The position numbers and the translations under genes were made by a program. From assembly GCF_900143215.1 (NCBI RefSeq), contig NZ_FRDM01000007.1:124001-188000 (forward strand): 64,000 bases of DNA. The letters are read 5' to 3'. Below, piece by piece: positions 45,779 to 57,081 of the stretch (the stretch's first letter is position 1; each line of letters starts with the position of its first letter). The stretch is from Geodermatophilus obscurus (lineage in GTDB: Bacteria; Actinomycetota; Actinomycetes; Mycobacteriales; Geodermatophilaceae). The notes below the pieces were generated by a model. It was not told where the DNA came from. It made no database searches and saw only the letters and a program-made list of their open reading frames with translations.

Positions 45779-46398
45779 CTCGCTCCCGTCATCGCCGGGC
45801 GGGCCGGCAGGGGTGCGCCCGCCGTCCCAGTCGTCTCATCCGTCCGATGGGTCCCGGCCGCCTCGAGCTCGGCGCGCAGCCGGCGCAGCCCGCGCCGCTG
45901 CAGCGCCTTGACCGAGCCCACCGAGCGGTCCATCACCTCGGCCACCTGCTCGACGGTGAGGTCGGCGAGCACGCGCAGCAGCAGGACCGAGCGCTGGTCG
46001 GCGGGCAGGCCCGCACACATCCGGTGCACGGTCTCGGTGCCGAGCCGGGTCAGGACGTCGTCCTCCACGTCGCCGCCCGGGGCCTCGGGCTGCTGGACGC
46101 CGGCGTCGTCGGCCAGCTGGGGACGACGGCTGCGCCGGCGCCAGTCGTCGACCAGCCGGCGGTGGGCGATGGTGAACACCCACGAGCGCAGGGCGTCCTC
46201 GTTCCCCGCGAAGCCGGCGAGGCCGCGGAAGACGGCGAGGAAGGTCTCGCTGGCCAGGTCGTCGGGGTCGACGGCGCCATGCAGCCGCAGGTACCCGGTG
46301 ACCGCCGGGGAGAGGTCACGGTAGAGCACCTCGAAGGCCCACCCGGCGCCCGCCTGGGCCGCCGCGAGGACGTCGTCGAAGGACGACCCGATCGGCAT
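45775..46398 (-). CDS. ECF-type RNA polymerase sigma factor
   Basis: A 207-residue sigma-70 family factor. Region 2 is at about 20-90 (YRDLSPAVTGYLRLHGAVDPDDLASETFLAVFRGL; WVFTIAHRRLVDDWRRR), and region 4 at about 130-190 (LPADQRSVLLLRVLADLTVEQVAEVMDRSVGSVKALQRRGLRRL). It directs RNAP to stress promoters. It is coupled with the membrane protein downstream. The neighbouring photolyase (46489) is separated by a repeat and could be a target (inference). Confidence 0.93.
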   Translation of the reverse strand: MPIGSSFDDVLAAAQAGAGWAFEVLYRDLSPAVTGYLRLHGAVDPDDLASETFLAVFRGLAGFAGNEDALRSWVFTIAHRRLVDDWRRRSRRPQLADDAGVQQPEAPGGDVEDDVLTRLGTETVHRMCAGLPADQRSVLLLRVLADLTVEQVAEVMDRSVGSVKALQRRGLRRLRAELEAAGTHRTDETTGTAGAPLPARPAMTGAR

Positions 46399-46430
46399 GC
46401 CCTCCTCATCGGCAGCCGAGGTCGGTAGAA

Positions 46431-46484
46431 GGACCCCGTCCTCCTCATCCCTCGCGAGCTCGGGACGAGCCTCGGGACGGGGCC
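46431..46484. repeat. Gene-end palindromic repeat
   Basis: GGACCCCGTCC (46431-46441) pairs with GGACGGGGCC (46475-46484) around CCCTCGCGAGCTCGGGACGAG, between photolyase stop and sigma start. It is almost identical to 19439-19493. Confidence 0.65.
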
Positions 46485-46488
46485 GGGC

Positions 46489-48075
46489 TCAGGGAGCCGC
46501 CGTGCCCCGCAACCGCTCCTGCTCCACGACCTCCTCCAGGCCCTTGAGCCGGTCCAGTCCCTGCAGCGCGCGGCGCATCCGCTGGTTGGGCGCCAGCCTC
46601 TCCCTGTTGCGCTCGAGGAAGGCCCAGTAGCCGGCGGTGAAGGGGCAGGCGTCCTCGCCCAGCCGCTTCCGCGGGTCGTAGCGGCAGCCGCCGCAGTAGT
46701 CGCTCATCCGGTCGATGTAGGCGCCGCCGGCGGCGTAGGGCTTGGTGGCCAGCAGTCCGCCGTCGGCGTGCTGGCTCATGCCGACGACGTTGGCGACCAT
46801 CACCCAGTCGTAGCCGTCGACGAAGCTGCGGTGGAACCAGTCGGTCATGGCCAGCGGGTCGATGCCGCGCTGCAGCGCGTAGTTGCCGAGCACCATCAGC
46901 CGCGGGATGTGGTGCACCCAGCCGTCGCGGCGCAGGTCGCCGAGCACGTCGGACATGCACGCGGCCTCGACCGCGCCGTCGTCGAGGCCGGCCAGCCAGT
47001 CCGGCACCGGCTCGTGCGCGGCCAGGGCGTTGGCGTGCCGGAAGTCCCGGCCGAAGTGCCAGTAGGTGTGCCAGATGTAGTCGCGCCAGCCCATGACCTG
47101 GCGGACGAACCCCTCCACGCTGTTGAGCGGCAGCGGGTCGCCCTCGGCCACCGAGTCGCGGTAGCGCTGCTCGGCCGCGTGCACCACCTCGAGCGGGTCC
47201 AGCAGGCCCAGGTTGAGGGCGGGAGAGAGCAGCGAGTGCGCCATCCAGCGGTCGCCGGTGAGCATCGCGTCCTCGTGCGGGCCGAACGCGCCCAGCCGGG
47301 TGTCGAGGAAGTCGCGCAGCCGGAGCAGCGCCTCCTCGCGGGACACCGGGAACAGCCGCGGACCGTCGTCCCCCACGAAGGCGACGTCGCCGTCGGCCTC
47401 CCAGCGGTCGAGGTCGGCGCGCACCCGCTCGTCGACCTCGTCCTCCTCCGGCCACCACGGCTCGGGGACGGCGAGCCGCCCGTCGGACGGCGGGGGCTCC
47501 CGGTTGTCGTGGTCGAGGTTCCACCGCCCGCCCACCGGCTCGGCTCCGTCCATGAGGACGTCGTGGCGACGCCGGTTGTCCCGGTAGAAGTCCTCCATGA
47601 GCAGCCGCCGCCGGCCGCGGCCCTCCGCCCAGGCGGCGAACTCCTCCTGGGTGGCGACGAACCCCCGGGCAGCGAGGACGGCGAGGCCCCGGCGGCGCAG
47701 GACGTGGTCGCGACTGCTCCAGGTGGTGGGGGCGCAGACGCTCAGCGGCTCACGCACCCGGTCCAGCGCCTCGGCGTAGGTGTCCACCTGGCAGAACTCC
47801 GCCTGGTCGCCCAGCTCGGCGGCCCGGTGGCGCAGCGCCGACAGCACCAGGTGGGCCTTCTGGCGGTGGAACCGGCGGCGCGCGAACACCGCCCTGGACT
47901 CGATCAGCAGGACCGGCTGGTCCGGCCGGTCGAGGAAGTGCGGCCCGAGCTGGTCGGCGAAGCACCACCGCCGGGTGCCCGGTGCGCGGGCAGGGAACGC
48001 GGCCGGCGCCGGGTCGGCCCCGAGCCGTCGCGGCGTGCCGGGCGCCACGCGCTCCACCGCCGGGTCCTGCGGCAC
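46489..48075 (-). CDS. FeS-type bacterial cryptochrome/photolyase (deoxyribodipyrimidine photolyase-related)
   Basis: A 528-residue flavoprotein of the FeS-BCP/PhrB (COG3046) group. The N-terminal antenna domain starts WCFADQLGPHFLD. The C-terminal catalytic domain contains NSVEGFVRQVMGWRDYIWHTYW, MSDVLGDLRRDGWVHHIPRLMVLGNYAL and DWFHRSFVDGYDWVMVANVVGM. Cluster cysteines are in CMSD, DYCGGCRYDP and DACPFT. It probably repairs (6-4) photoproducts or senses light using FAD and a ribolumazine. GTG 48075 has GGGAGGTGA upstream. Confidence 0.93.
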   Translation of the reverse strand: MPQDPAVERVAPGTPRRLGADPAPAAFPARAPGTRRWCFADQLGPHFLDRPDQPVLLIESRAVFARRRFHRQKAHLVLSALRHRAAELGDQAEFCQVDTYAEALDRVREPLSVCAPTTWSSRDHVLRRRGLAVLAARGFVATQEEFAAWAEGRGRRRLLMEDFYRDNRRRHDVLMDGAEPVGGRWNLDHDNREPPPSDGRLAVPEPWWPEEDEVDERVRADLDRWEADGDVAFVGDDGPRLFPVSREEALLRLRDFLDTRLGAFGPHEDAMLTGDRWMAHSLLSPALNLGLLDPLEVVHAAEQRYRDSVAEGDPLPLNSVEGFVRQVMGWRDYIWHTYWHFGRDFRHANALAAHEPVPDWLAGLDDGAVEAACMSDVLGDLRRDGWVHHIPRLMVLGNYALQRGIDPLAMTDWFHRSFVDGYDWVMVANVVGMSQHADGGLLATKPYAAGGAYIDRMSDYCGGCRYDPRKRLGEDACPFTAGYWAFLERNRERLAPNQRMRRALQGLDRLKGLEEVVEQERLRGTAAP

Positions 48076-48175
48076 GGCCTCACCTCCCGGCGGCCATCCT
48101 GGGGTGGGCGTTAGGCTCGGCGCGACTCGGGCCATCGACCTGCGGTGGCCGGCACGTCCCTGGAGGTCGACGGCT

Positions 48176-48994
48176 GTGAACCGCGCACTGCGCGCCGCCA
48201 CGATGGGTGCCCTGCTGCTCAGCCCGATCGCGCTCAGCGCGTGCAGTGCCGGCCAGGTCGCCCAGACGGCCACACAGAACCGGGACAAGGTCGGCCCCGA
48301 GGCCGCGGTCGGCGACCTCGTGATGCGCCAGATCACGCTGGCCTACCCGCAGGACGGGCTCTACGCGGAAGGGGACGACGCCGAGCTGCGGATGGCGATC
48401 GTCAACGGCGACACCGAGGCCGACACGCTCGTCGGCATCGAGGGCGAGGCCTTCGACGGCGTCGTCGTCGCTGGGCAGGCCACCGCCTCCCCCGCCGTCC
48501 CCGGCGCACCGTCGACCGCCCCCGGCTCCCCCTCGGCCGCACCCGCGACCACGCCCGCCACCCCCACCACGCCGGGGACCACCCCGCAGCCGACGGCCCC
48601 AGGCGCGACGACCACCCCGGGGGCGACGACCGCACCCGGCGCGACGCCGAGCGTCCCCTCCGCGCCGGCCACGCCGACCGCGAGCTCGCAGGTCGAGATC
48701 CCCATCCCCGCCCGCTCCACGGTGTTCCTCGGCGGCGCCGGCGGCGCGACGGTCGAGCTGGCCGACCTCTCCGAGGAGCTCACCGCCGGCCAGAGCATCG
48801 AGGTCACGCTGACCTTCGAGCGCGCCGGTGAGGTCACCGTCCAGGCGCTCGTCGCCACACCCGAGCGCGTGCTCCCCCGCGAGGAGCCCTTCGACTTCCA
48901 CCACGAGGAGGGCGAGGAGACCTCCGAGGGGTCCGAGGACACCGCCCGGGAGGGCGAGAGCGAGGCCGGCAGCGGTCCCGGGGACGAGAACTGA
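48176..48994 (+). CDS. Lipoprotein, LpqE-like
   Basis: A 272-residue lipoprotein with signal peptide and lipobox LSAC (Cys23). Two beta-rich parts (VMRQITLAYPQDGLYAEGDDAELRMAIVN... and SQVEIPIPARSTVFLGG...) are separated by about 75 residues of Pro/Thr/Ala. The pattern resembles PCuAC-like copper-binding lipoproteins. In M. tuberculosis LpqE (Rv3584) sits at the same spot before radA, but without such a long linker (from memory). The C-terminus is acidic. Confidence 0.85.
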   Translation: MNRALRAATMGALLLSPIALSACSAGQVAQTATQNRDKVGPEAAVGDLVMRQITLAYPQDGLYAEGDDAELRMAIVNGDTEADTLVGIEGEAFDGVVVAGQATASPAVPGAPSTAPGSPSAAPATTPATPTTPGTTPQPTAPGATTTPGATTAPGATPSVPSAPATPTASSQVEIPIPARSTVFLGGAGGATVELADLSEELTAGQSIEVTLTFERAGEVTVQALVATPERVLPREEPFDFHHEEGEETSEGSEDTAREGESEAGSGPGDEN

Positions 48995-48998
48995 CGAA

Positions 48999-49045
48999 GG
49001 ACCCCGCGTCCCTCGCACACTCGGGACGGGACCTGACGCGGGGCC
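48999..49045. repeat. Gene-end palindromic repeat
   Basis: GGACCCCGCGTC (48999-49010) pairs with GACGCGGGGCC (49035-49045). The inner CGTCCC/GGGACG stem leaves the loop TCGCACACTC. It may terminate the lipoprotein gene. Confidence 0.65.
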
Positions 49046-49100
49046 GTTCCAGCGGCTCACCCTTCCCGGAACCGTCGCACCCGGCGGTTAGCGTCGAGGC

Positions 49101-50465
49101 GTGCCACCTGCCGGAGTGAAGTCCCGCCCCGCCCACCGCTGCACCGAGTGCGGCTACGCCTCCGCCAAGTGGGTCGGCCGGTGTCCCGAGTGCCAGGCCT
49201 GGGGCACCATCCAGGAGGTCGGCGCGCCCGCCTCCCCCCTGCGCGCCGTGGCCGCCGGCCCGGTGACGGCACCGGCGGTGCCCATCGCCCAGGTGGAACT
49301 CGCCGCCGCCCGCGCGGTGCCCACCGGCATCGAGGAGTTCGACCGCGTCCTCGGCGGCGGGCTGGTGCCCGGCGCGGTGCTGCTGGTGGCGGGCGAGCCG
49401 GGCGTGGGCAAGTCAACGTTGCTGCTCGAGGTGGCCCACCGGGTGGCCGCCTCGAACGGTCCCGCCCTGGTCGTCTCCGGCGAGGAGTCCGCGGCCCAGG
49501 TGCGGCTGCGGGCCGAGCGCATCGGCGCGCTGCACGACCGGCTCTACCTCGCTGCGGAGACCGAGCTGTCGGCCGTCCTCGCCCACGTCGAGGACGTCGC
49601 CCCCTCGCTGCTGGTCCTCGACAGCGTGCAGACCGTCCGCTCCCCCGCCGTCGAGGGCACCGACGGCGGCTCCACCCAGGTGCGCGCCGTGGCCAGCGCG
49701 CTGACCGCCGTCGCGAAGAGCCGCGGGATGACGACCATCCTGGTCGGCCACGTCACCAAGGACGGCGCCATCGCCGGGCCCCGCACCCTCGAGCACCTCG
49801 TCGACGTCGTCGTCTCCTTCGACGGCGAGCGCCACTCGACGCTGCGCCTGGTCCGGGCGATGAAGAACCGGTTCGGCCCGGCCGACGAGATCGGCTGCTT
49901 CGAGATCGGCGACACCGGCGTGGCGGGCGTGCCCGACCCCTCGCACCTGTTCGTCTCGCGGCGCGCGGCACCGGTGCCGGGCAGCTGCGTCACGGTCACC
50001 CTCGAGGGCAGCCGACCGCTGCTGGCCGAGGTCCAGGCGCTGGTGGCCGCCAGCGGCGGGGGCGGCTCGCCCCGGCGGGCGGTGAGCGGGCTGGACTCCC
50101 AGCGGGTCGCCATGGTCAACGCGGTGGTCGAGCGGCGCGGCCGGGTCAGGCTCGCCGACGCCGACGTCTTCGCCGCCTCCGTCGGCGGGGTGCGCATCGC
50201 CGAACCGGCGGCCGACCTCGCGCTGGCCCTGGCCATCGCGTCCGCGGCCAAGGACGTCCCGCTGCCCCGTGGCCTGGTCGCGGTCGGCGAGGTGGGCCTG
50301 TCGGGGGAGATCCGGCGGGTCGGCGGCACCGGCCGGCGGCTGGCCGAGGCGGCCCGCCAGGGCTACAAGGTGGCCCTGGTACCGGAGGACGCCGGCAGCG
50401 CACCCAAGGGGATGCGGCTGGTCGAGGTCCCCGACCTCGGCGCCGCCTTCGCCCGGCTCTTCTGA
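49101..50465 (+). CDS. radA: DNA repair protein RadA
   Basis: A 454-residue RecA-like helicase that aids branch migration in recombination. Zinc finger Cys14/Cys17/Cys28/Cys31, Walker A GEPGVGKST at 98-106, RadA motif KNRFG at 255-259, and a C-terminal Lon-protease-like domain. It is followed by disA, whose activity RadA is known to inhibit. The order lpqE-radA-disA matches mycobacteria. Confidence 0.97.
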   Translation: MPPAGVKSRPAHRCTECGYASAKWVGRCPECQAWGTIQEVGAPASPLRAVAAGPVTAPAVPIAQVELAAARAVPTGIEEFDRVLGGGLVPGAVLLVAGEPGVGKSTLLLEVAHRVAASNGPALVVSGEESAAQVRLRAERIGALHDRLYLAAETELSAVLAHVEDVAPSLLVLDSVQTVRSPAVEGTDGGSTQVRAVASALTAVAKSRGMTTILVGHVTKDGAIAGPRTLEHLVDVVVSFDGERHSTLRLVRAMKNRFGPADEIGCFEIGDTGVAGVPDPSHLFVSRRAAPVPGSCVTVTLEGSRPLLAEVQALVAASGGGGSPRRAVSGLDSQRVAMVNAVVERRGRVRLADADVFAASVGGVRIAEPAADLALALAIASAAKDVPLPRGLVAVGEVGLSGEIRRVGGTGRRLAEAARQGYKVALVPEDAGSAPKGMRLVEVPDLGAAFARLF

Positions 50466-50576
50466 GCCGCCGGGGCCCGTGGTCGCCCCGCGCCGGTGAC
50501 CTGCCTCACCGGCGCCCGCCGTACCGTGGTGGCCACGTAGAATCGGCCGCCACCACGTCGAACGTCAGGAGCGCTC

Positions 50577-51710
50577 GTGCCCCCCGCTGTGGACTCCGAG
50601 ATCGCGCTCCGCGAACTGCTCGGCCGCATAGCACCGGGGACAGCGCTGCGTGACGGCCTGGAACGCATCCTGGCGGGGCGCACGGGCGCGCTGATCGTGC
50701 TCGGCTACGACCGCGTGGTCGAGTCCATCTGCACCGGCGGCTTCGCCCTCGACGTCGCCCTGTCGGCCACCCGGCTGCGCGAGCTGGCCAAGATGGACGG
50801 CGCGGTGATCGTCTCCTACGACGGCACCCGGATCGTGCGGGCCGGCGTCCACCTGATGCCGGACCCGACCGTCCCGACCGAGGAGTCGGGCACCCGGCAC
50901 CGCACCGCCGAGCGGGTCGCCATCCAGACCGGCTTCCCGGTGATCTCGGTGAGCCAGTCGATGCACATCATCAGCGTCTACGTCGCCGGGCGGCGGTACA
51001 CGCTGGAGCACCCGACGACGATCCTGGCGCGGGCCAACCAGGCGCTGGCCGCGCTCGAGCGCTACAAGCTGCGGCTCGACGAGGTGGCCAGCACGCTGTC
51101 GGCGCTGGAGATCGAGGACCTCGTCACCGTCCGCGACGCGATGAGCGTGAGCCAGCGGCTGGAGATGGTCCGCCGGATCGCCGACGAGATCGAGGGCTTC
51201 GTCGTCGAGCTGGGCACCGACGGGCGGCTGCTGGCGCTGCAGCTCGACGAGATGCTCGCCGGGGTGGAGGAGGACCGCGCCCTGCTGGTGCGCGACTACC
51301 TGCCGTCCGGGCTGCGGCGGCCGAAGAGCATCGAGGAGGTCCTGGCCGACCTGCGCGCGCTCTCGGCCACCGAGTTGCTCGACCTCTCCGCCGTGGCCCG
51401 CTGCTACGGGCTGCCGACGTCCGCCGACGCGCTCGACTCCCCCGTCAGCCCCCGTGGCTACCGCCTGCTGGCCCGCGTCCCGCGGCTGCCGGCCGGCATC
51501 ATCGACCGCCTGGTCGACCACTTCGGCGGGCTGCAGAAGCTGCTCGCCGCCACCATCGAGGACCTGCTCGCCGTCGAGGGCGTGGGCGAGGCCCGGGCCC
51601 GGGGCATCCGCGAGGGGGCTCTCCCGGCTGGCCGAGACCTCGATCCTCGACCGCTACAGCTGAGCGGCCCCGTCCTCCTCAGCCGATCGAGAGCGGCGCG
51701 TCCGCGCTGA
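50577..51710 (+). CDS. disA: DNA integrity scanning protein DisA (diadenylate cyclase), C-terminus frameshifted
   Basis: As written, the frame is 377 residues. The N-terminal DAC domain makes c-di-AMP from two ATP, with DGA (74-76) and RHRT (107-110) at the active site. A helical spine and a C-terminal HhH domain that binds branched DNA follow. After ARARGIREG the frame turns to [12 protein letters not shown]..., whereas deleting one G from the run 51614-51618 gives [14 protein letters not shown] and TGA 51661-51663, the normal DisA ending. The tail as read also overlaps the next gene. So the true gene is probably 50577-51663 (361 residues). Confidence 0.93.
   Translation: MPPAVDSEIALRELLGRIAPGTALRDGLERILAGRTGALIVLGYDRVVESICTGGFALDVALSATRLRELAKMDGAVIVSYDGTRIVRAGVHLMPDPTVPTEESGTRHRTAERVAIQTGFPVISVSQSMHIISVYVAGRRYTLEHPTTILARANQALAALERYKLRLDEVASTLSALEIEDLVTVRDAMSVSQRLEMVRRIADEIEGFVVELGTDGRLLALQLDEMLAGVEEDRALLVRDYLPSGLRRPKSIEEVLADLRALSATELLDLSAVARCYGLPTSADALDSPVSPRGYRLLARVPRLPAGIIDRLVDHFGGLQKLLAATIEDLLAVEGVGEARARGIREGALPAGRDLDPRPLQLSGPVLLSRSRAARPR
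51614..51618 (+). other. Extra G in disA (probable +1 indel)
   Basis: Five Gs follow GA where four would keep the family-like C-terminus. It may be sequencing error, a real mutation, or slippage-prone coding. Confidence 0.75.
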
Positions 51711-52383
51711 ACTCGGTGTCCAGCCGGCCGCGCAGCGCGTACTGCCCCGGAGCCGGCGCGGTCCGCGCGGCGGTGCAGGACGGCTCGCTGGTCAGACCGC
51801 CCCAGACGAGCGGGAGGGCCACCGACTCCCCCGGCGCCAGGGTGCGGGTGTCGCTGCTGTTCTCCGGGAAGCAGTCGTTGCTGCCCCACACCCGGTTGCC
51901 GGCGCCGTCGAACATCACGATCTCCTGCAGGCCCTCGTCGAGCACCCGCACGCACGGCACCGACGAGACGTTGGTGACCACGAGCTCGAAGGTCGGCTTG
52001 GCACCCACCGGGACGCTGCCGGGACCGCGGACGTCCAGCCCGATCATGTCGTCGCCGCAGGGGTCGCCGGGCGCCGGACTCGCGGGAGCCGACTCCGGCG
52101 CCGGCTCGGGGGCCGGTTCGGGGGCCGGCTCGGGCGCGGGGGTCGGCGTCCGCACGCCGGCCAGCGAGGGCACCACCCGGGCGAGCGCAGGGGGCTCGCC
52201 GGCCGCGGGGCTCGCCTCGGTCGTCGCCGCGGCCGCCGTCGTCGTCCTCTCGCCGGCTCCGCCGCTCAGCGCGGCGACCATGAGCCAGCCCCCACCTCCG
52301 AGGACCGCCAGCAGGAGGAACAGGACGAGCAGTCGCCGCCGCCAGTAGACCGCCGCGGGCAGGGGGCCGACCGGGTGCAGCAC
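51679..52383 (-). CDS. Membrane-anchored hypothetical protein (Rv3587c-like position)
   Basis: A 234-residue protein: short cytoplasmic start ([17 protein letters not shown]), TM helix ([22 protein letters not shown]), a linker with repeated PAPEPAPE, then an extracytoplasmic beta-sandwich-like domain with cysteines in DPCGDD, VPCVRV, DCFPEN and PSCTAA. These would form two disulfides. M. tuberculosis has a membrane protein (Rv3587c) at this place and strand between disA and mutY. The function is unknown. Confidence 0.82.
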   Translation of the reverse strand: MLHPVGPLPAAVYWRRRLLVLFLLLAVLGGGGWLMVAALSGGAGERTTTAAAATTEASPAAGEPPALARVVPSLAGVRTPTPAPEPAPEPAPEPAPESAPASPAPGDPCGDDMIGLDVRGPGSVPVGAKPTFELVVTNVSSVPCVRVLDEGLQEIVMFDGAGNRVWGSNDCFPENSSDTRTLAPGESVALPLVWGGLTSEPSCTAARTAPAPGQYALRGRLDTEFSADAPLSIG

Positions 52384-52460
52384 GCCGAGAACCGTAGTGC
52401 GCGACGGGACGCCGACCTGTGGCGGCACGCCGTCCCCGGCAGGCGGCACACTGGGACCTC

Positions 52461-53363
52461 GTGGACAGCCCGGCCCGCACCCCGCCGCCGTCACCCGGCA
52501 CCCTCGGCGACGTCCTCGTCGACTGGTTCGCCGAGGCCGCCCGCGACCTGCCGTGGCGCCGCCCGGACACCGACCCGTGGGCGGTCCTGGTCAGCGAGGT
52601 GATGCTGCAGCAGACCCCGGTCGCCCGGGTCGAGCCGGTGTGGCGCGACTGGATGGCCCGCTGGCCCACCCCTGCCGCGCTGGCCGCGGCGTCGCCGGCC
52701 GAGGTGATCCGCGCCTGGGCCAAGCTCGGCTACCCGCGGCGGGCGCTGCGGCTGCGGGAGACCGCCGTCGCCCTGACCGAGCGGCACGGCGGCGTCGTCC
52801 CCGCGGACGTGGCGGCGCTGGAGGCGCTGCCGGGCATCGGGACCTACACCGCCCGCGCCGTCGCCTGCTTCGGACACGGGCGACCGCAGCCGGTGGTCGA
52901 CACGAACGTGCGGCGGGTGGTGGCCCGGCTGGTGCACGGCCGCGCGGAGGCGGCACCGGCGCGCGCCGCCGACCTCACCGACGTCGCGGCGCTCGCCCCT
53001 GCCGACCCCGGACGGGCGGTCCGCTTCTCGGTCGCGGTCATGGAGCTGGGCGCACTGGTGTGCGTCGCCCGGACGCCGCGGTGCACCGCCTGCCCGGTGC
53101 GGACGAACTGCGCGTGGCGGCTGGCCGGCTGTCCGGCACCGGAGGGTCCGCCCCGCAGGGTGCAGAAGTTCGCCGGCACGGACCGCCAGGTGCGCGGGCG
53201 GCTGCTGGACGTCCTGCGGGGCGCTGAGGGCCCCGTGGCGGCACCACAGCTCCACGAGGCCTGGGCCGACGCGGCGCAGCGCTCCCGCTGCCTGGACTCG
53301 CTGCTCGCCGACGGCCTGGTCGAGCAGACCGCCGACGGCCGCTTCACCCTGCCGACGGGTTGA
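52461..53363 (+). CDS. mutY: A/G-specific adenine glycosylase
   Basis: A 300-residue enzyme removing A mispaired with 8-oxoG. Catalytic Glu46 in EVMLQQT, HhH with ALPGIGTYTARAV and catalytic Asp147 (VDTNV). The 4Fe-4S cluster is C-x6-C-x2-C-x5-C near residues 210-226. The C-terminal NUDIX-like domain of E. coli MutY is absent, as in mycobacterial enzymes. GTG 52461 was chosen. It is divergent from the membrane protein and convergent with clpC. Confidence 0.95.
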   Translation: MDSPARTPPPSPGTLGDVLVDWFAEAARDLPWRRPDTDPWAVLVSEVMLQQTPVARVEPVWRDWMARWPTPAALAAASPAEVIRAWAKLGYPRRALRLRETAVALTERHGGVVPADVAALEALPGIGTYTARAVACFGHGRPQPVVDTNVRRVVARLVHGRAEAAPARAADLTDVAALAPADPGRAVRFSVAVMELGALVCVARTPRCTACPVRTNCAWRLAGCPAPEGPPRRVQKFAGTDRQVRGRLLDVLRGAEGPVAAPQLHEAWADAAQRSRCLDSLLADGLVEQTADGRFTLPTG

Positions 53364-53375
53364 CCGACGATCCCC

Positions 53376-53461
53376 ATGATCAGGTGACCTGATCATGAAG
53401 CGTCCTCCCGCAGCTCACACCATGAGGGAGGACACGCGATGATCAGGTCAGCCGATCATCG
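53376..53461. repeat. Cluster of three palindromes with ATGATCAGGT words
   Basis: A 21-base palindrome ATGATCAGGT-G-ACCTGATCAT (53376-53396), then GTCCTCCC/GGGAGGAC (53402-53432), then CGATGATC/GATCATCG (53437-53461), again containing GATCAGGT. They fill the mutY-clpC spacer. Confidence 0.85.
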
Positions 53462-53481
53462 GGCGTCCCGGGGTCGCACGT

Positions 53482-53523
53482 GACGAAGGGGCCGCCTCCC
53501 CCGCGGGGAGACGGCCCCTTCGT
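53482..53523 (-). terminator. clpC terminator
   Basis: A long stem with arms ACGAAGGGGCCG... and ...CGGCCCCTTCGT plus inner CCTCCCC/GGGGAG, 17 bases after the clpC stop. It is probably bidirectional with mutY. Confidence 0.8.
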
Positions 53524-53539
53524 GCGTGCAGCTAGCGGA

Positions 53540-56065
<2,526 letters not shown>

Positions 56066-56322
56066 CTGCTGCTTCTCCTCTGACCGGCTGGTCCGGCGCT
56101 GCCCTCCCCTGGTGGGGAGGAGCACCCGACGTCCGTCGGCGCGCAGGGCACCGGTCTTTCCACTGTAGTCGCGGACTCCGACCCTCCGGCGGTGCACGGT
56201 CCGTTCCGGAGGAGAGGAGCTGCACGGTCCAACCGATGGTCCCGGACGGGTGTTCCGCTCCTGTTACGCCCACAGCGGACGGCGCACCGCTGACGGCCGC
56301 GTCCCGCCCCGGCCGGCCGAGC

Positions 56323-56601
56323 TCAGCAGGTGAGCGCGAGGCAGACCCAGCAGAGCGGCCACTCCTCGTCGCCGTCGTCCGGCCACACCCACAGGGCCGG
56401 GTCGAGCAGGGAGACCGGCGCCAGGCAGAGGGCCCGGCCGGCGATCAGCCCCGCGTCCCCGACCGCGTGCAGCCGGCTGGGTGCCGTGCCGCCCCAGGGC
56501 GAGCGCGGCGCCTCGGCGTCCACACCGACGGTCCACCGGTCCTGACCGGGGGCGGCGGATCGGCGTCCCGCTGCCGACCAGGGCCCCTCCACGGTGCTCA
56601 C
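56323..56601 (-). CDS. Hypothetical small protein coupled to STAS protein
   Basis: A 92-residue protein ending EEWPLCWVCLALTC, with three Cys among hydrophobic residues. The middle contains VGDAGLIAGRALCLAPVSLLDPALWVWPDDGDEEWP. No family was recognised. GTG 56601 overlaps the upstream TGA (GTGA), so it is co-translated with the STAS gene. The Cys/Trp-rich end could bind metal or membrane. Confidence 0.6.
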   Translation of the reverse strand: MSTVEGPWSAAGRRSAAPGQDRWTVGVDAEAPRSPWGGTAPSRLHAVGDAGLIAGRALCLAPVSLLDPALWVWPDDGDEEWPLCWVCLALTC

Positions 56602-56921
56602 TCGACGACCAGCCGCACGCCGTCGGCGGCCAGCGTGTCGGCGAGGCCTGCGAGCAGCTGCCGGGCGTCGTCGTCGACGGTCGCCAGGGGTTGGAGGCGG
56701 ACGGTCACCTGCCGGTGCCCCTGGCGCTGCAGCGCGACGATGCTGCCACACAGCAGGTCCGCGGAGAGGACGTCGAGGTGCCCCCTCGCCCGGATGACGC
56801 CCTGTCGCTGGTCGAGGCTGGCGGTGAAGCTCGGGGCCTGGGGGCTGGGGTCGACGGCTTCCCGGCCGACGGCGGCCCCCGGGCCGTCTGGAGCGGTGGT
56901 CCGGGCCGCGTCCTGGCTCAT
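56598..56921 (-). CDS. STAS-domain protein (anti-anti-sigma-like)
   Basis: A 107-residue protein with a STAS fold: GVIRARGHLDVLSADLLCGSIVALQRQGHRQVTVRLQPLATVDDDARQLLAGL. The usual phosphorylatable Ser position (DSSG) is replaced by VDDD, so a standard SpoIIAA-type switch by phosphorylation is unlikely. It may still sequester an anti-sigma factor or act as a structural relative. No kinase or sigma gene is adjacent. Confidence 0.75.
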   Translation of the reverse strand: MSQDAARTTAPDGPGAAVGREAVDPSPQAPSFTASLDQRQGVIRARGHLDVLSADLLCGSIVALQRQGHRQVTVRLQPLATVDDDARQLLAGLADTLAADGVRLVVE

Positions 56922-57081
56922 GGCACAACCGTTACGACTCAGTCCGAAACACCCCAGGGTCGAAAGTCCCTGCCTCGGGCCGCTGGTGACGCGACGTGAG
57001 CAGATGACTGCGGCGCGGACGGCGGCGGCCCGGCACCCTCGGGAGGATGCCGGGCCGCCGGTCGGCCTCGTGCGGCCCCGT

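Noticed and set aside
56066..56322. A ClgR or heat-shock operator before clpC
   Set aside because: I looked for a matching inverted repeat and found none that I could defend.
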